Positions 43,226 through 52,249 of a stretch of 64,000 nt of DNA are shown here, piece by piece (position 1 is the stretch's first letter; each line of letters opens with the position of its first letter). A model generated the notes under the pieces. The model saw only the letters and a program-made list of their open reading frames with translations. It did no database searches and was not told the DNA's origin. The stretch is from Gimesia sp. (GTDB lineage: Bacteria > Planctomycetota > Planctomycetia > Planctomycetales > Planctomycetaceae): the NCBI RefSeq assembly GCF_040219335.1, contig NZ_JAVJSQ010000031.1:62001-126000 (forward strand). The letters run 5' to 3'. The translations under genes and the position numbers were made by a program.

Positions 43226-43450
43226 ATGGCAAATAAGAAACAACAGAAAAAGAAAGATCGCGAGAAACGGGTCGCTAAAAAGAAGCACCTGGAGAGCGTC
43301 AAAAAGAAAACTCAGGAAAAAACAGACCAGGAATCGAAACAACCGATTCCCGCTCGTACTAAAATTATGCAGTCAGCCGTTCCCAAAGGCGACCAGGGAG
43401 CGAAGGGCAACCAGAAAAATACGTTCATGCACAGACGGACCGGCGGCTGA
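43226..43450 (+). CDS. Small lysine-rich basic protein
   Basis: A 74-residue protein dominated by KKQQKKKDREKRVAKKKHLESVKKK, ending in FMHRRTGG. The composition suggests binding to nucleic acid or ribosome. ATG 43226 is preceded by GGAGAAGA at a suitable distance. Similar small basic proteins are common in planctomycetes; no family is recognised. The function is unknown. Confidence 0.6.
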   Translation: MANKKQQKKKDREKRVAKKKHLESVKKKTQEKTDQESKQPIPARTKIMQSAVPKGDQGAKGNQKNTFMHRRTGG

Positions 43451-43498
43451 GAATCCTGCTGACTTCGAAGCCATCAATGTTTGAGGGATATTTAAGCA

Positions 43499-43954
43499 AT
43501 GAGTCTGGTTACCAAAGCATTTCATTCTAATGCTTCTGCAGCTGTCATCCTGATTCGAGCCATGGTTGGCCTGATCTTTCTCTCAGAGGGTATTCAGAAA
43601 TTTCTTTATCCCGAAATTCGGGGGGCCGGCCGATTCCTGAAGATCGGTCTCCCCTCACCTGAGTTCCTCTCTTATTTTGTTGCCGGTTTTGAAATCGTGT
43701 GCGGCATTTTAATTGTACTGGGGCTGTTCACGCGGCTCGCAGTCCTGCCCACGATTACGATCATGCTGGTCGCCATTTTCTCAACGAAGATTCCTATGTT
43801 AGCGGAAGATGGCTTCTGGTCGATGGCTCACGCCGCCCGAACCGATTTCTCAATGCTGCTTGGTTCAATCTACTTGCTGATCGTGGGAGCCGGCCCGCTT
43901 TCAATCGATGCCGTGCTTTTCTGGAAAAAGTCCCGCCAGCAAGCCAAAACGTGA
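43499..43954 (+). CDS. DoxX family membrane protein
   Basis: A 151-residue protein with four hydrophobic helices and the DoxX features VILIRAMVGLIFLSEGIQKFLYP, RFLKIGLPSPEFLSYFVAGFEIVCGILIVLGLFTRLA. The motif pattern FxxEGxxK and the acidic/aromatic loop are typical. DoxX proteins are linked to redox or stress physiology; no specific reaction is assigned. It is a single gene on the plus strand; the dual-specificity phosphatase gene starts 36 bases on. Confidence 0.87.
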   Translation: MSLVTKAFHSNASAAVILIRAMVGLIFLSEGIQKFLYPEIRGAGRFLKIGLPSPEFLSYFVAGFEIVCGILIVLGLFTRLAVLPTITIMLVAIFSTKIPMLAEDGFWSMAHAARTDFSMLLGSIYLLIVGAGPLSIDAVLFWKKSRQQAKT

Positions 43955-43989
43955 TCTGATCAATTCTCATGTTACGGTGAGTCACAGTT

Positions 43990-44421
43990 ATGCGCGAAGT
44001 CCTGCCTCGACTGCTCTGGATCGGTAATGCCCGGGATGCACGCGACTTAAATCAGGTTCTCGATCTCGGCATTACCGCGGTTGTAGAACTGGCACGGGAA
44101 GAGCCGCCCATCAGCTATCCCCGCGAAATCGTCTATTGTCGCCTTCCCCTGATCGATGGTGACGAAAACCAGACTGTGGTACTGCAGACCGCTTTGACCA
44201 CCGTGGCCCGCTTCATTTCCGCCGATCTGCCAACACTGGTCTCCTGCAGTGCCGGTATGAGCCGCTCCCCCGCAATCGTAGCCGGGGCACTGTCGCTGGT
44301 GAATGGCTGTTCTTTTGCCGATGCACTCCAGCAGGTTGCTGCCTCAGGTCCCTGTGACGTCGCCCCGGGACTCTGGAATGAGATTCAACAGTTGCTCGAG
44401 GAAACGGAACCGGGCAGCTAA
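43990..44421 (+). CDS. Dual-specificity protein phosphatase
   Basis: A 143-residue phosphatase. The active-site loop LVSCSAGMSRSPAIVAG gives Cys86 and Arg92 (C-x5-R-S). PLIDGDENQT supplies a probable general acid Asp57. The N-terminus LLWIGNARDARDLNQVLDLGITAVVELA is the usual DSP opening. It removes phosphate from Ser/Thr or Tyr residues; substrates are unknown. Its stop overlaps the convergent serpin stop. Confidence 0.88.
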   Translation: MREVLPRLLWIGNARDARDLNQVLDLGITAVVELAREEPPISYPREIVYCRLPLIDGDENQTVVLQTALTTVARFISADLPTLVSCSAGMSRSPAIVAGALSLVNGCSFADALQQVAASGPCDVAPGLWNEIQQLLEETEPGS

Positions 44422-45662
44422 TCCGGTTGCTGATACCGTCCCATGAAATAGATCAGGCGAGTCTGACGGTCACGGATCAAAAACAGAAACGGATGATCGG
44501 CTCGAAAAACTTTGGGAGGTTCGTGTTCCATCGCACAGCCTGCGGCTATGATGACCCCTGTCGCAGCCGCTGCTTCAGTTCCCTGCTCGTTAACTTCCAC
44601 AAACGTCTTGTGCAACACCGAGCCGATAAATAGGCCCTCAGGGTCATCAGTCATCCCGGAAAAGTCTGCAGTATCCGGCCCAAACGCCTGTTTCATCCCC
44701 AAAGCTTCCAGCGGCGCATTCAGCTCATATTCCAGCTCCAGTTGAAAGCGGGGCAGACTGACAATGACTTCACGATGATTCGTGCTCAGCCACTGATCGA
44801 GCGTCTCCGAATTCAACTCGGATTCCACTGTTTGCAATGTCCCCTGCTCTCGAGGCAGGATAATACACATGCTGAAGTCGCTCCCCCCTCCCGGGATTTC
44901 CTGTGCTGTCATATAAAAACTGCCATCTTCGGCTTCCACAGACTGCATGACGACATTCTGTTGACGGTAAGGCAGTTCCAGCACCTGAACCATTTCATTT
45001 TCATAGTAGCCGAAGGTGTCCGTCTGATGCATCATCGGGACTGGCGTCTGCTTCTCGGCCGAGATGTGAAATGGTTCATCCCGTGTCAGTTCCGGATCGA
45101 ACTCCTCTTCCCAGGTTCCCTTGAAGTAGATCGCGTTGACCAGAACCAGCCTTGTCAGTTCATTAAAACTGAGGGGTGACGCCACTTCCGTGATTTTGCC
45201 ACGCGTCTCCTGGCAGACCCACTGATTGATCTGAGCTGCCGCATCTCCAGGATTCCCCTGAAAATCGACGCTCTGCAAACCGCCGCCGTAATACTCGCGA
45301 ACCGTATCCAGAAACGGAGTGAGAAACTGATAATCAGCCTGCCCCCAGAGCTGGTTGGCAACGTTCAGCTCCACGCCTCCGGTGCGGGTCTCAGTTAACA
45401 AATGGTGAAACGATTCATGCAGCTGCTGTCCTTCTTGAGTCAGTCGCAGCGCCCGTTTCATCTCCTCCGCGGTTTTCCCCCGGGCGCCTGCGAGTGTCAT
45501 CGCGAGCGCAGTGGAAATACTGGCCGGGGAAAAGAACAGGTTTCCGGAATTAACCTGTGACAGTTCAGCAAACAGGGCGCAGGCAAAACGGTTTCCATCA
45601 TCGACGATAGTGCGCAGTTCACAATAGCGCTGTTCGGCACTGATTTGACGTTTCTGATCCAT
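44418..45662 (-). CDS. Serpin family protease inhibitor
   Basis: A 414-residue serpin. The shutter region reads SGNLFFSPASISTALAMTLAGARGKTAEEM, followed by ELNVANQLWGQ and LVLVNAIYFKGTWEEEF. The reactive-centre hinge VNEQGTEAAAATGV is of the inhibitory kind (Gly-Thr-Glu-Ala4-Thr). By simple hinge counting P1-P1' falls near Gly-Cys (AAGCAME), though the loop seems about five residues longer than in alpha-1-antitrypsin. No signal peptide is evident, so it may act in the cytoplasm. The neighbour at 45668 ends six bases away. Confidence 0.9.
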   Translation of the reverse strand: MDQKRQISAEQRYCELRTIVDDGNRFACALFAELSQVNSGNLFFSPASISTALAMTLAGARGKTAEEMKRALRLTQEGQQLHESFHHLLTETRTGGVELNVANQLWGQADYQFLTPFLDTVREYYGGGLQSVDFQGNPGDAAAQINQWVCQETRGKITEVASPLSFNELTRLVLVNAIYFKGTWEEEFDPELTRDEPFHISAEKQTPVPMMHQTDTFGYYENEMVQVLELPYRQQNVVMQSVEAEDGSFYMTAQEIPGGGSDFSMCIILPREQGTLQTVESELNSETLDQWLSTNHREVIVSLPRFQLELEYELNAPLEALGMKQAFGPDTADFSGMTDDPEGLFIGSVLHKTFVEVNEQGTEAAAATGVIIAAGCAMEHEPPKVFRADHPFLFLIRDRQTRLIYFMGRYQQPD

Positions 45663-45667
45663 AAGAC

Positions 45668-47299
45668 TTACTCTTCCAGTTTCTGGCCATCAATCAGCTT
45701 CTGCATCTGCTGCTGCAGATGTCCATCCGGTTCGATTTCTACCGCCTGTTTGAGGAGCTCGCATCGTTGTGACGCGTCTCCCCAGGTGGCCAGAGCAGCG
45801 ACCGCCATCTTTCGATTGCGGATCACGGGGCTCTTCAGTCCGGCTTCAATTAGCGTTTTTCCCTGTCCCGGGAAACGACGGAGTTCCTGTAAAATATAAT
45901 CGAGGCAACCATGCTGTTTAAAGTCATCGCCCAGCCCCAGTGCATCACCGGGTCCACTGGCAATTCGATTAAGATCCAGCTGCTGTTCCGCGAAGTCCAG
46001 AACCTGTGTCAGCTGAGGTTCTTCACAGACCAGCAGCAGGTGGAACCAGCGTCCAGCGTCGTCCGGCTGTTCCTGCAGTCGGTCCCAGTGGTGATCCCAG
46101 GTTGGCAGCTTTAAAACCCGCGCCGCCTGATTTGCCTGGAAAAACTCATAGTCGTCTTCGCTCTCCAGTCCCTGCCTGACCCGGGTCTCCCATTCGGGAC
46201 GCTCCAGGATCCGTTTGCAGGCTGCCTCTAATCCCTGGCGACATTCACGGTACCAGCCCCGTTCACTGCGCACTTCCCAGTCGGCTTCCTGGTTAGAGAG
46301 ATAGAGTTGAATCGCGCGTATGTGCAAAAAATCATCCAGGGTTACAGGCGCTTCCTCGATCTGCTGGAGATACAGTTCAACCGCCGCTGCACCATCCTCG
46401 TAGTCGTCCATATCTTCAGCGGGACCGCCATTGATCAACGCTTCTATCAATTCGCCAGCCGCTGTCAACAATTCTCGATCCTGGGCTGAATCATGTAACG
46501 CGGGCAGCAGACCGCCGGTATTAGCACAGATATAAGCCAGGTACTCTGTCAGCACGGAATTACGGAATCCCTCTCGGAGCAGCCAGTCCCTGATTTCTTC
46601 ATTCTCAGTTTCTGCCAGCCGCTCAACGATGTGGATTCGCCCCCAGCCAAACACGTTCTGTGCCAGCTCCCACAATGCCTGCTCACTGTCGTCTGCAACG
46701 TTAGTCAACGCCACAGCACAAAACAGCGTAAATTCATCGTGCCGTCCCAGGATATGAAACAGCTCCGAATTTTCCTCAACCTGGTAGAGCCCCAGCAGCG
46801 CGATTCCAAATTTGACCGTTTCCCGATCCGTAGTCTCGGTGGCAAAAGAATGTGCCAGTTCGTACAGTCGATCATGTTTAAGCTGAGGCTCATTCAGCAG
46901 ACGCGTGATAACCGCATCAATCAGCACCACAATGTGCTCTTCCACAATGTGTTGATAGAGCCGGTATTTGTTGATCGCCGTCGGTTCTTCGCAGCAGGTC
47001 AGTAGCAGCCAGATCGTTTTCTCAACCCGTTCCTCTGAGTTGCTGCCTCCCGTATGATGAGTCATGACTCCATCCAGGGCGCCTGCTGCCCAGCGCAGCT
47101 CCAGTTCTTCGTTCACCCGCTCTTCATCGGGCAACTGATAGCCTGCTTCCACGAGACCGGGCTGTCCTGAAACGATGTGCAGACAGAGATGATCGTAGAT
47201 GGAGGGGCGGATATCCCAGGGCAGCGTTTCGGGGAGCTCGCGCGCATCGTCATCTTTTTCCCCGGAATTCTGATCGAAAGCAACCATCCTCTTTAACAC
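45668..47299 (-). CDS. Large helical protein of unknown function, 543 aa
   Basis: The sequence is acidic and all-helical, with repeating hydrophobic patterns such as WLLLTCCEEPTAINKYRLYQHIVEEHIVVLIDAVITRLL and DRETVKFGIALLGLY. It resembles HEAT-like solenoids, though no family is recognised. It has no membrane segment. The start is GTG 47299 (or ATG 47287). It lies six bases before the serpin on the same strand, so both are probably cotranscribed. Confidence 0.72.
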   Translation of the reverse strand: MLKRMVAFDQNSGEKDDDARELPETLPWDIRPSIYDHLCLHIVSGQPGLVEAGYQLPDEERVNEELELRWAAGALDGVMTHHTGGSNSEERVEKTIWLLLTCCEEPTAINKYRLYQHIVEEHIVVLIDAVITRLLNEPQLKHDRLYELAHSFATETTDRETVKFGIALLGLYQVEENSELFHILGRHDEFTLFCAVALTNVADDSEQALWELAQNVFGWGRIHIVERLAETENEEIRDWLLREGFRNSVLTEYLAYICANTGGLLPALHDSAQDRELLTAAGELIEALINGGPAEDMDDYEDGAAAVELYLQQIEEAPVTLDDFLHIRAIQLYLSNQEADWEVRSERGWYRECRQGLEAACKRILERPEWETRVRQGLESEDDYEFFQANQAARVLKLPTWDHHWDRLQEQPDDAGRWFHLLLVCEEPQLTQVLDFAEQQLDLNRIASGPGDALGLGDDFKQHGCLDYILQELRRFPGQGKTLIEAGLKSPVIRNRKMAVAALATWGDASQRCELLKQAVEIEPDGHLQQQMQKLIDGQKLEE

Positions 47300-47360
47300 A
47301 GTCCTCTTTTAACACAATATCACAAACGACACTTCCGTATATCATTTTAATGTAATAATG

Positions 47361-47406
47361 GGTTCATGACACGAACCAGCAGCCTGCGGTTCATGAATTT
47401 ATGAAC
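47361..47406. repeat. Two adjacent inverted repeats upstream of the 543-aa gene
   Basis: GGTTCATGACACGAACC (47361-47377) holds GGTTC/GAACC, and GTTCAT-GAATTT-ATGAAC (47389-47406) is a perfect 6-bp inverted repeat. Both begin with GGTTCATGA, so a tandem operator is possible. Confidence 0.4.
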
Positions 47407-47480
47407 ATTTAAAAAAGAGGTTTTAATGATGTGTACAGAGATCAGTCAAGGCAGAATGCCCACTTTCAGGAACTCTCTGT

Positions 47481-49199
47481 TCAGACTTTCGCCACCGGGG
47501 AAGTTATCCCCAGTCCCACGAGAATGGATTCTTCCAGATCCTTGCCACTCACCGGCCTGGAGAAATAATAGCCCTGGCCCAGACAGCACCCCAGGTCCTG
47601 CAGAAGTGCCAGCTGTTCGGTATTTTCGACCCCTTCTGCAATCACTTCCAGCCCCAGCTTTTCGGCCAGAATGATGAGAGCGTGAATCAGTGTGACCTCA
47701 CGGTCCCGGTCCGATTTCTTGACGAATTCCCGGTCCAGCTTTAAGGCATCAATGGGAAAGTCACACAGGCATGACAGTGAAGAATACCCGGTCCCGAAGT
47801 CATCGACGTCCAGTTTGACCCCCAGTTTTTTCAAGCCGTTCAGGGTGGCAATCGAGGCCTCCCGGTCGTGCATGATCATACTTTCGGTCACTTCCAGGTG
47901 CAGACATCCTGCGGGCAGATCATATTTCTGCAGAGCCTGTTCAACCACGGATATCAAAGTCGGATGTTCCAGCTGTTTCCGTGAGACGTTCACATGCATA
48001 TTCTCTGGTGCGTGCTCTCCCAGACGGTTCCGCCATTCCGCCAACTGTCGGCAGGCTTCATCGATCACGAAGTTACCAATGGGAATGATCATATCCATCT
48101 CTTCAGCGACCGAGATAAACTCATCGGGAGGAATCATGCCTCCCACCGGATGGAACCAGCGAATCAGCGCCTCGACGCCCCGCAATTCCTCTGTTCCCAA
48201 ATCGATAATCGGCTGATAGAAGAGCGTCAGTTCATTACGTGATAACACATCGCGGAGCTCATTCTCCACATAGAGCCGCCGTTGCGCCTTCTCCCGCAGT
48301 ACGCGGTCGAACACAACCGGTCGATCCAGCTTCTCCGCTTTCGCTTCATACATCGCCAGATCCGCATTACTCAGCATCTCGCTGGCAGAACTAACGGGAT
48401 GCTCGCTGGTCACGATCCCGATACTGGCGCTGGAGTAAATCGTATATCCGCCCAGATTGTACGGTTCAGATAAGGTGTTGATCAGCCGCTCCGCAACCCT
48501 GGTCGCATCCTGAGGCGATTTCAGATTTTCCAGCAGAACGACAAATTCGTCACCGCCAAGTCGGGCGGCCTGGATCGTATCTGTAGCTCGTACCGATTTC
48601 CGCAGACGAACTGCAATCGCTTCGAGCAGTTTGTCCCCGACGTCATGCCCCAGACTGTCGTTGATCAATTTAAAGCGATCAAAGTCCATGAAGAGCAGTG
48701 CATAGTGTTTTTCCGGCTGACAATCGATCACCCTCTGGATCGATTCCAGGATCGAAACACGGTTCGGCAGTCCTGTCAGGGGATCATGATGTGCCAGGTG
48801 CTGCATCCGCTGCATCAGACGTTTCTGCTCGCTGATATCAATTCGTAGTGCAAGGTAGCCACTGATCTTGCCCTGGTCATCCTGGAGAGGCACGATTGTG
48901 GTATTCACCCAGTAGAGCGATCCACTTTTGGATTTGTTACAGATCTCACCTCGCCAGACATTTCCCTGCCCGATTGTCCGATACATCTCACGAAAAAATT
49001 CATCAGTGTGCTGTTCGGAGCGCAGGATACGATGGTTTTGACCAAGCAGTTCCTCGCGGCTGTAGCCCGAGATCTGGCAGAAATTCTCGTTGACATCCAG
49101 GATCTTACCCCGCACATCGGTCATCGCCACGATCCCCGCCTCATCGACGGCGTCGCGAAATGCCTGTAGATAACTCAATTCGGAGTTAAGATCTGTCAA
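47481..49199 (-). CDS. PAS-GGDEF-EAL cyclic-di-GMP protein
   Basis: A 572-residue cytoplasmic signalling protein. The PAS domain occupies about 10-130 (FCQISGYSREELLGQNHRIL). GGDEF occupies about 140-300 with an intact LGGDEFVVLLE. EAL occupies about 320-560 with GVEALIRWFHP and, at the end, DDFGTGYSSL, LKLDREFV and AEGVE. A RATD-like possible I-site lies about seven residues before GGDEF rather than the usual five. It may make and break cyclic-di-GMP. No membrane segment was seen. Confidence 0.93.
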   Translation of the reverse strand: MTDLNSELSYLQAFRDAVDEAGIVAMTDVRGKILDVNENFCQISGYSREELLGQNHRILRSEQHTDEFFREMYRTIGQGNVWRGEICNKSKSGSLYWVNTTIVPLQDDQGKISGYLALRIDISEQKRLMQRMQHLAHHDPLTGLPNRVSILESIQRVIDCQPEKHYALLFMDFDRFKLINDSLGHDVGDKLLEAIAVRLRKSVRATDTIQAARLGGDEFVVLLENLKSPQDATRVAERLINTLSEPYNLGGYTIYSSASIGIVTSEHPVSSASEMLSNADLAMYEAKAEKLDRPVVFDRVLREKAQRRLYVENELRDVLSRNELTLFYQPIIDLGTEELRGVEALIRWFHPVGGMIPPDEFISVAEEMDMIIPIGNFVIDEACRQLAEWRNRLGEHAPENMHVNVSRKQLEHPTLISVVEQALQKYDLPAGCLHLEVTESMIMHDREASIATLNGLKKLGVKLDVDDFGTGYSSLSCLCDFPIDALKLDREFVKKSDRDREVTLIHALIILAEKLGLEVIAEGVENTEQLALLQDLGCCLGQGYYFSRPVSGKDLEESILVGLGITSPVAKV

Positions 49200-49490
49200 T
49201 TTGATGAGCCCTTAATTCAGTGTCGTTCCCCATAGGGACCTGCTTCTGAATCTAAAACGATTGAATACTCGGTTTTGCTCTGAATTCCTTTCTTTCAGTT
49301 TCGCTGTCGCATTCACAAGTACAGCGATTCCCTCCTGACGTGCGTTGAAAGTTTAGGCCACCCCAGCAACGACTTAGGTAAAATACGGGGGAATTACACG
49401 ATTCAAGGATGCGATTATGCGGGTCAGCCCGGTTTTAAGCCGCATAGTCAGCTCCAGGACGAACGCAAGTATTCAAGACATTGTCATCCA
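49200..49490. other. Intergenic stretch upstream of the PAS-GGDEF-EAL gene
   Basis: No gene or RNA was recognised. The stretch separates two minus-strand units. It probably holds the promoter of the signalling gene. Confidence 0.4.
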
Positions 49491-49530
49491 AATAAAAAGC
49501 CACTGGCCCATATCAGAACCAGTGGCTTCC
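49491..49530 (-). terminator. Intrinsic terminator of the pirin-DoxX-FMN reductase operon
   Basis: AAGCCACTGG (49497-49506) pairs with CCAGTGGCTT (49519-49528) in a 10-bp stem. On the minus strand it is followed by TTTATTT, a clear terminator 40-70 bases past the FMN-reductase stop. Confidence 0.85.
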
Positions 49531-49565
49531 CGATTGAATCGATTGTCCGGCGGTGAATTGTCTGT

Positions 49566-50144
49566 TCAATCTGCCAGCTTCTGTAGCATCTCTGCCAGTT
49601 TTGCTCCGACTCCACTTACAGACTTCTGCTGATTTTCATCTTTGATCTGGCCGTTTTCATTGAAGGCTTCGTGGGCCTTGGAAACCGCGACCTGATCCGG
49701 CAGAACCACCACGCCGATGTTTCCCAGAATCGAACGGACGTGGACCAGTCCCCGCAGGCCTCCCAGGGCTCCCGGTGAGGCTGATACCAGTGCGGCTACC
49801 TTACCCCGATAAGCCTGGAGTGGTGTTTCATCGCCGACTTTCCGTGAAACCCAGTCAATCGTATTCTTCAACAGTGGCGTAATTGAGCTGTTGTATTCAG
49901 GTGATGCAATCAGCAGACCATCGTGCTCGAAGAACAGCTGCTTCAGTTTCGCAGCAGCATCGGGTTCTCCCGTACTCCGTTCCAGATCTTCATTGAACAG
50001 AGGCAATGGATAATGTTTGAGATTGACCACTGTCACTTCAGCCCCTGCTGCCCGGGCACCCGCCACTGCGACTTCGAGCACACGCTGATTATGAGAATTC
50101 TGTCTGGTACTGCCTGCAAAGGCTAGAATTTTAGGTGACGCCAT
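49566..50144 (-). CDS. NADPH-dependent FMN reductase family protein
   Basis: A 192-residue flavodoxin-fold protein. ILAFAGSTRQNSHNQRVLEVA holds the FMN phosphate-binding loop, and LIASPEYNSSITPLLKNTIDWVSRK is the signature of this family. It uses NAD(P)H to reduce FMN, quinones or azo dyes; the substrate is unknown. ATG 50144 (MASPKILAF) is chosen because AAGGAAGCGAG lies upstream; the longer frame is unlikely. It is the last gene of the MarR-controlled operon. Confidence 0.88.
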   Translation of the reverse strand: MASPKILAFAGSTRQNSHNQRVLEVAVAGARAAGAEVTVVNLKHYPLPLFNEDLERSTGEPDAAAKLKQLFFEHDGLLIASPEYNSSITPLLKNTIDWVSRKVGDETPLQAYRGKVAALVSASPGALGGLRGLVHVRSILGNIGVVVLPDQVAVSKAHEAFNENGQIKDENQQKSVSGVGAKLAEMLQKLAD

Positions 50145-50263
50145 GAGTCTCGCTTCCTTCTGAAGATGCATGATGAATTGAATGAGAGTAAGCAGAATCA
50201 ACTGCTATCTTACTGAACCTGGTCTTAGAGATCGAATGTTTTTTATTCTAAGCTATAACTGTC

Positions 50264-50689
50264 CTATCCCCGTGACTTCTTGCGCTGATCGAGACTCATC
50301 TGCCCCGGACCGTTGGCCATCAGAAACAGCATCGTCCCCATCAATGCCAGGTTCTTCATGAACTGAATCAATTGAGCCTGCTGTGCCTGGGCATCTTCCA
50401 GTGTCCAGAAGTCATGGAAAAAGTAAGTAGCCAGTACCAGGAACACCAGCAATAGGCCGGCACCGATGCGAGTCTTGAAACCAAGAATGACAGACAGACT
50501 CCCGGCAATCAGAAACACGATCGCCCCCGCCAGCATGACCTGGGGTGCGGGAACCCCTTCCGAAGCCATGTAGCCGGCCACGTTATTGAACTGTGGAATT
50601 TTGTTTCCGACAGCACTCATCAGAAAAATGGTCGCGATCATGATTCGCCCTGCTAAGCTCGTCAGTCCTGCCAGTGGATTTTGAGACAT
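50264..50689 (-). CDS. DoxX family membrane protein (operon with pirin)
   Basis: A 141-residue protein with four hydrophobic helices. LAGRIMIATIFLMSAVGNKI and VMLAGAIVFLIAGSLSVILGFKTRIGAGLLLVF are DoxX-like. It contains FFHDFWTL, and the tail GQMSLDQRKKSRG is basic. It lies between the pirin and FMN-reductase genes on the same strand and probably works in the same redox response. Function unknown. Confidence 0.85.
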   Translation of the reverse strand: MSQNPLAGLTSLAGRIMIATIFLMSAVGNKIPQFNNVAGYMASEGVPAPQVMLAGAIVFLIAGSLSVILGFKTRIGAGLLLVFLVLATYFFHDFWTLEDAQAQQAQLIQFMKNLALMGTMLFLMANGPGQMSLDQRKKSRG

Positions 50690-50749
50690 CTTCGGTTCTC
50701 CCTTAAGTTTTTCTTGTCGTGATTTTCAGTTGTGATTTTAATTGTCAGT

Positions 50750-51448
50750 TTATTTCAGATCAAACAGCATGATCTCGGCATCGTCAGTTGCCTGGATCTT
50801 CAAGCTTCGGGTGTCACTTACGGCGGCACCGTCGCTCACATCCAGAGCAATATCATTCAACAGCACACTTCCCCTCAGAACCTGCAACCAGGCATGCCGT
50901 CCTTCCGCCAGCTCGTATGTAACGGTTTGCTCTGCTTCAATCTGCGAGAGATAAACCCGCGCGTCCTGGTGGATCCGCAACGAACCTGCTTCAGCCTCGG
51001 GCGAAGCCACCAGCCGCAACTGATTCTGTTGCTCACTCACGGGAAATTGTTTTTGTTCATAACTGGGCTCGATCCCCTTACTTTCCGGGAACAACCAGAT
51101 CTGGTAGAGGTGCACCGGCTCAGTTGCGGACGGGTTGAACTCACTGTGAGTAATCCCGGTCCCCGCTGACATCCTTTGGAACTCGCCGGCTCGCAGGACT
51201 TCACCATTGCCCATCGAATCCTTATGTTCAAGAGCACCCTCCAGAACATAAGTCACAATCTCCATATCCCGGTGGGGATGCGTTCCGAAGCCCTGCCCCG
51301 GTTGGACTACATCCTCATTCATGACCCGCAGCGTACGAAAGTGAACGTGCTCCGGATCCTGGTAACCAGCAAACGAAAAAGTGTGATAAGTGTCGAGCCA
51401 GCCATGATCGGCATGGCCCCGTTCCTCAGCCTTGCGTACACGAATCAT
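50750..51448 (-). CDS. Pirin family protein
   Basis: A 232-residue bicupin pirin. The N-terminal cupin metal site is formed by His57, His59 (GTHPHRDMEIVTYVLEG), His101 and Glu103 (GITHSEFN), the standard three His and one Glu ligands. Some bacterial pirins have quercetin 2,3-dioxygenase activity. The length fits YhhW-like pirins. It leads the operon that continues with DoxX and FMN reductase, and a MarR-type operator lies just upstream at 51488. Confidence 0.92.
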   Translation of the reverse strand: MIRVRKAEERGHADHGWLDTYHTFSFAGYQDPEHVHFRTLRVMNEDVVQPGQGFGTHPHRDMEIVTYVLEGALEHKDSMGNGEVLRAGEFQRMSAGTGITHSEFNPSATEPVHLYQIWLFPESKGIEPSYEQKQFPVSEQQNQLRLVASPEAEAGSLRIHQDARVYLSQIEAEQTVTYELAEGRHAWLQVLRGSVLLNDIALDVSDGAAVSDTRSLKIQATDDAEIMLFDLK

Positions 51449-51487
51449 TGTAGAGCCCTTTCTCCTATTTACTTAAATCCCATATTA

Positions 51488-51503
51488 TTTACATGTAAAC
51501 TAT
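51488..51503 (-). promoter_or_regulatory. MarR-type operator upstream of pirin
   Basis: TTTACATGTAAACTAT contains the palindrome TTTACATGTAAA and closely matches the site upstream of marR (52038-52053). It lies 40 bases before the pirin start. Confidence 0.7.
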
Positions 51504-51517
51504 TAGACTAAAAAAAA

Positions 51518-52015
51518 TCAGCCTGAAATCCTGGCACCAACACAACAGTTCTGTCGCGCTTTGACCAGCAGCCGATTCAATTCATGCAGTTCATCTTCAG
51601 CCAGATGCCCTAACAGTTCCTCATGCAGCGCACTTAAAGGTGCATCCATCTCATCCAGCAGATCTTTTCCTTCTGATGTGATCTCCACGTAAACCACCCT
51701 TCGGTCTTTCTGGCAGCGTTTCCGCCGTACCAGTCCCTGTTTCTCCAGGCGATCAATCAGCCCGGTAATCGCAGGCACGACCTGAACCATGCGGCTGGCG
51801 ATTTCCAGACTGGGCAGTGGTTTCCCCTCGCCCCGCAGAATCCGTAATACATTATACTGTGACGATGTTAACCCGAACTCCCGAAACAGCTTACCGAGAC
51901 GATTCTGAAGCTGATCGCTGGTACGCAATATGTTCAGAATCGCCTCGATTTCAGGGGACTGAAATGCCTGCTTCTTCTTCAATTCCTGTTGCAGTTGTGT
52001 CGGTTTCATATTCAT
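51518..52015 (-). CDS. MarR family transcriptional regulator
   Basis: A 165-residue winged-helix regulator. LTSSQYNVLRILRGEGKPLPSLEIASRMVQVVPAITGLIDRLEKQGLVRRKRCQKDRRVVYVEIT holds the helix-turn-helix and the wing. The C-terminal QNCCVGARISG includes a Cys pair, and RRKRC another Cys, so thiol-based sensing is possible (inference). It probably represses itself and the pirin operon, since a TTTA(T/C)AT(A/G)TAAACTAT site lies upstream of each. Confidence 0.92.
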   Translation of the reverse strand: MNMKPTQLQQELKKKQAFQSPEIEAILNILRTSDQLQNRLGKLFREFGLTSSQYNVLRILRGEGKPLPSLEIASRMVQVVPAITGLIDRLEKQGLVRRKRCQKDRRVVYVEITSEGKDLLDEMDAPLSALHEELLGHLAEDELHELNRLLVKARQNCCVGARISG

Positions 52016-52037
52016 TTTGTAACCTCTCCGCTTTTAA

Positions 52038-52053
52038 TTTATATATAAACTAT
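52038..52053 (-). promoter_or_regulatory. MarR-type operator upstream of marR
   Basis: TTTATATATAAACTAT matches the pirin site at 14 of 16 positions, including the same flanking CTAT. It lies 23 bases before the marR start, supporting autoregulation. Confidence 0.7.
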
Positions 52054-52249
52054 CGTCACGTCAATATGTATTCTGGAATTTTTCTCGAAAGATTTCTGTG
52101 GTGAGTAAAACTGCCGACTGCTCAAACCCGATATCCAGCTCTCTGTCCCCCATCAAACAGACACTCAAACCAGAGTAGGAATCACGACGCCATCAGTTAC
52201 AATGATTGAGATAACAGTTATCATTTATTCAGCCAGTCGCTCAAGTAGT

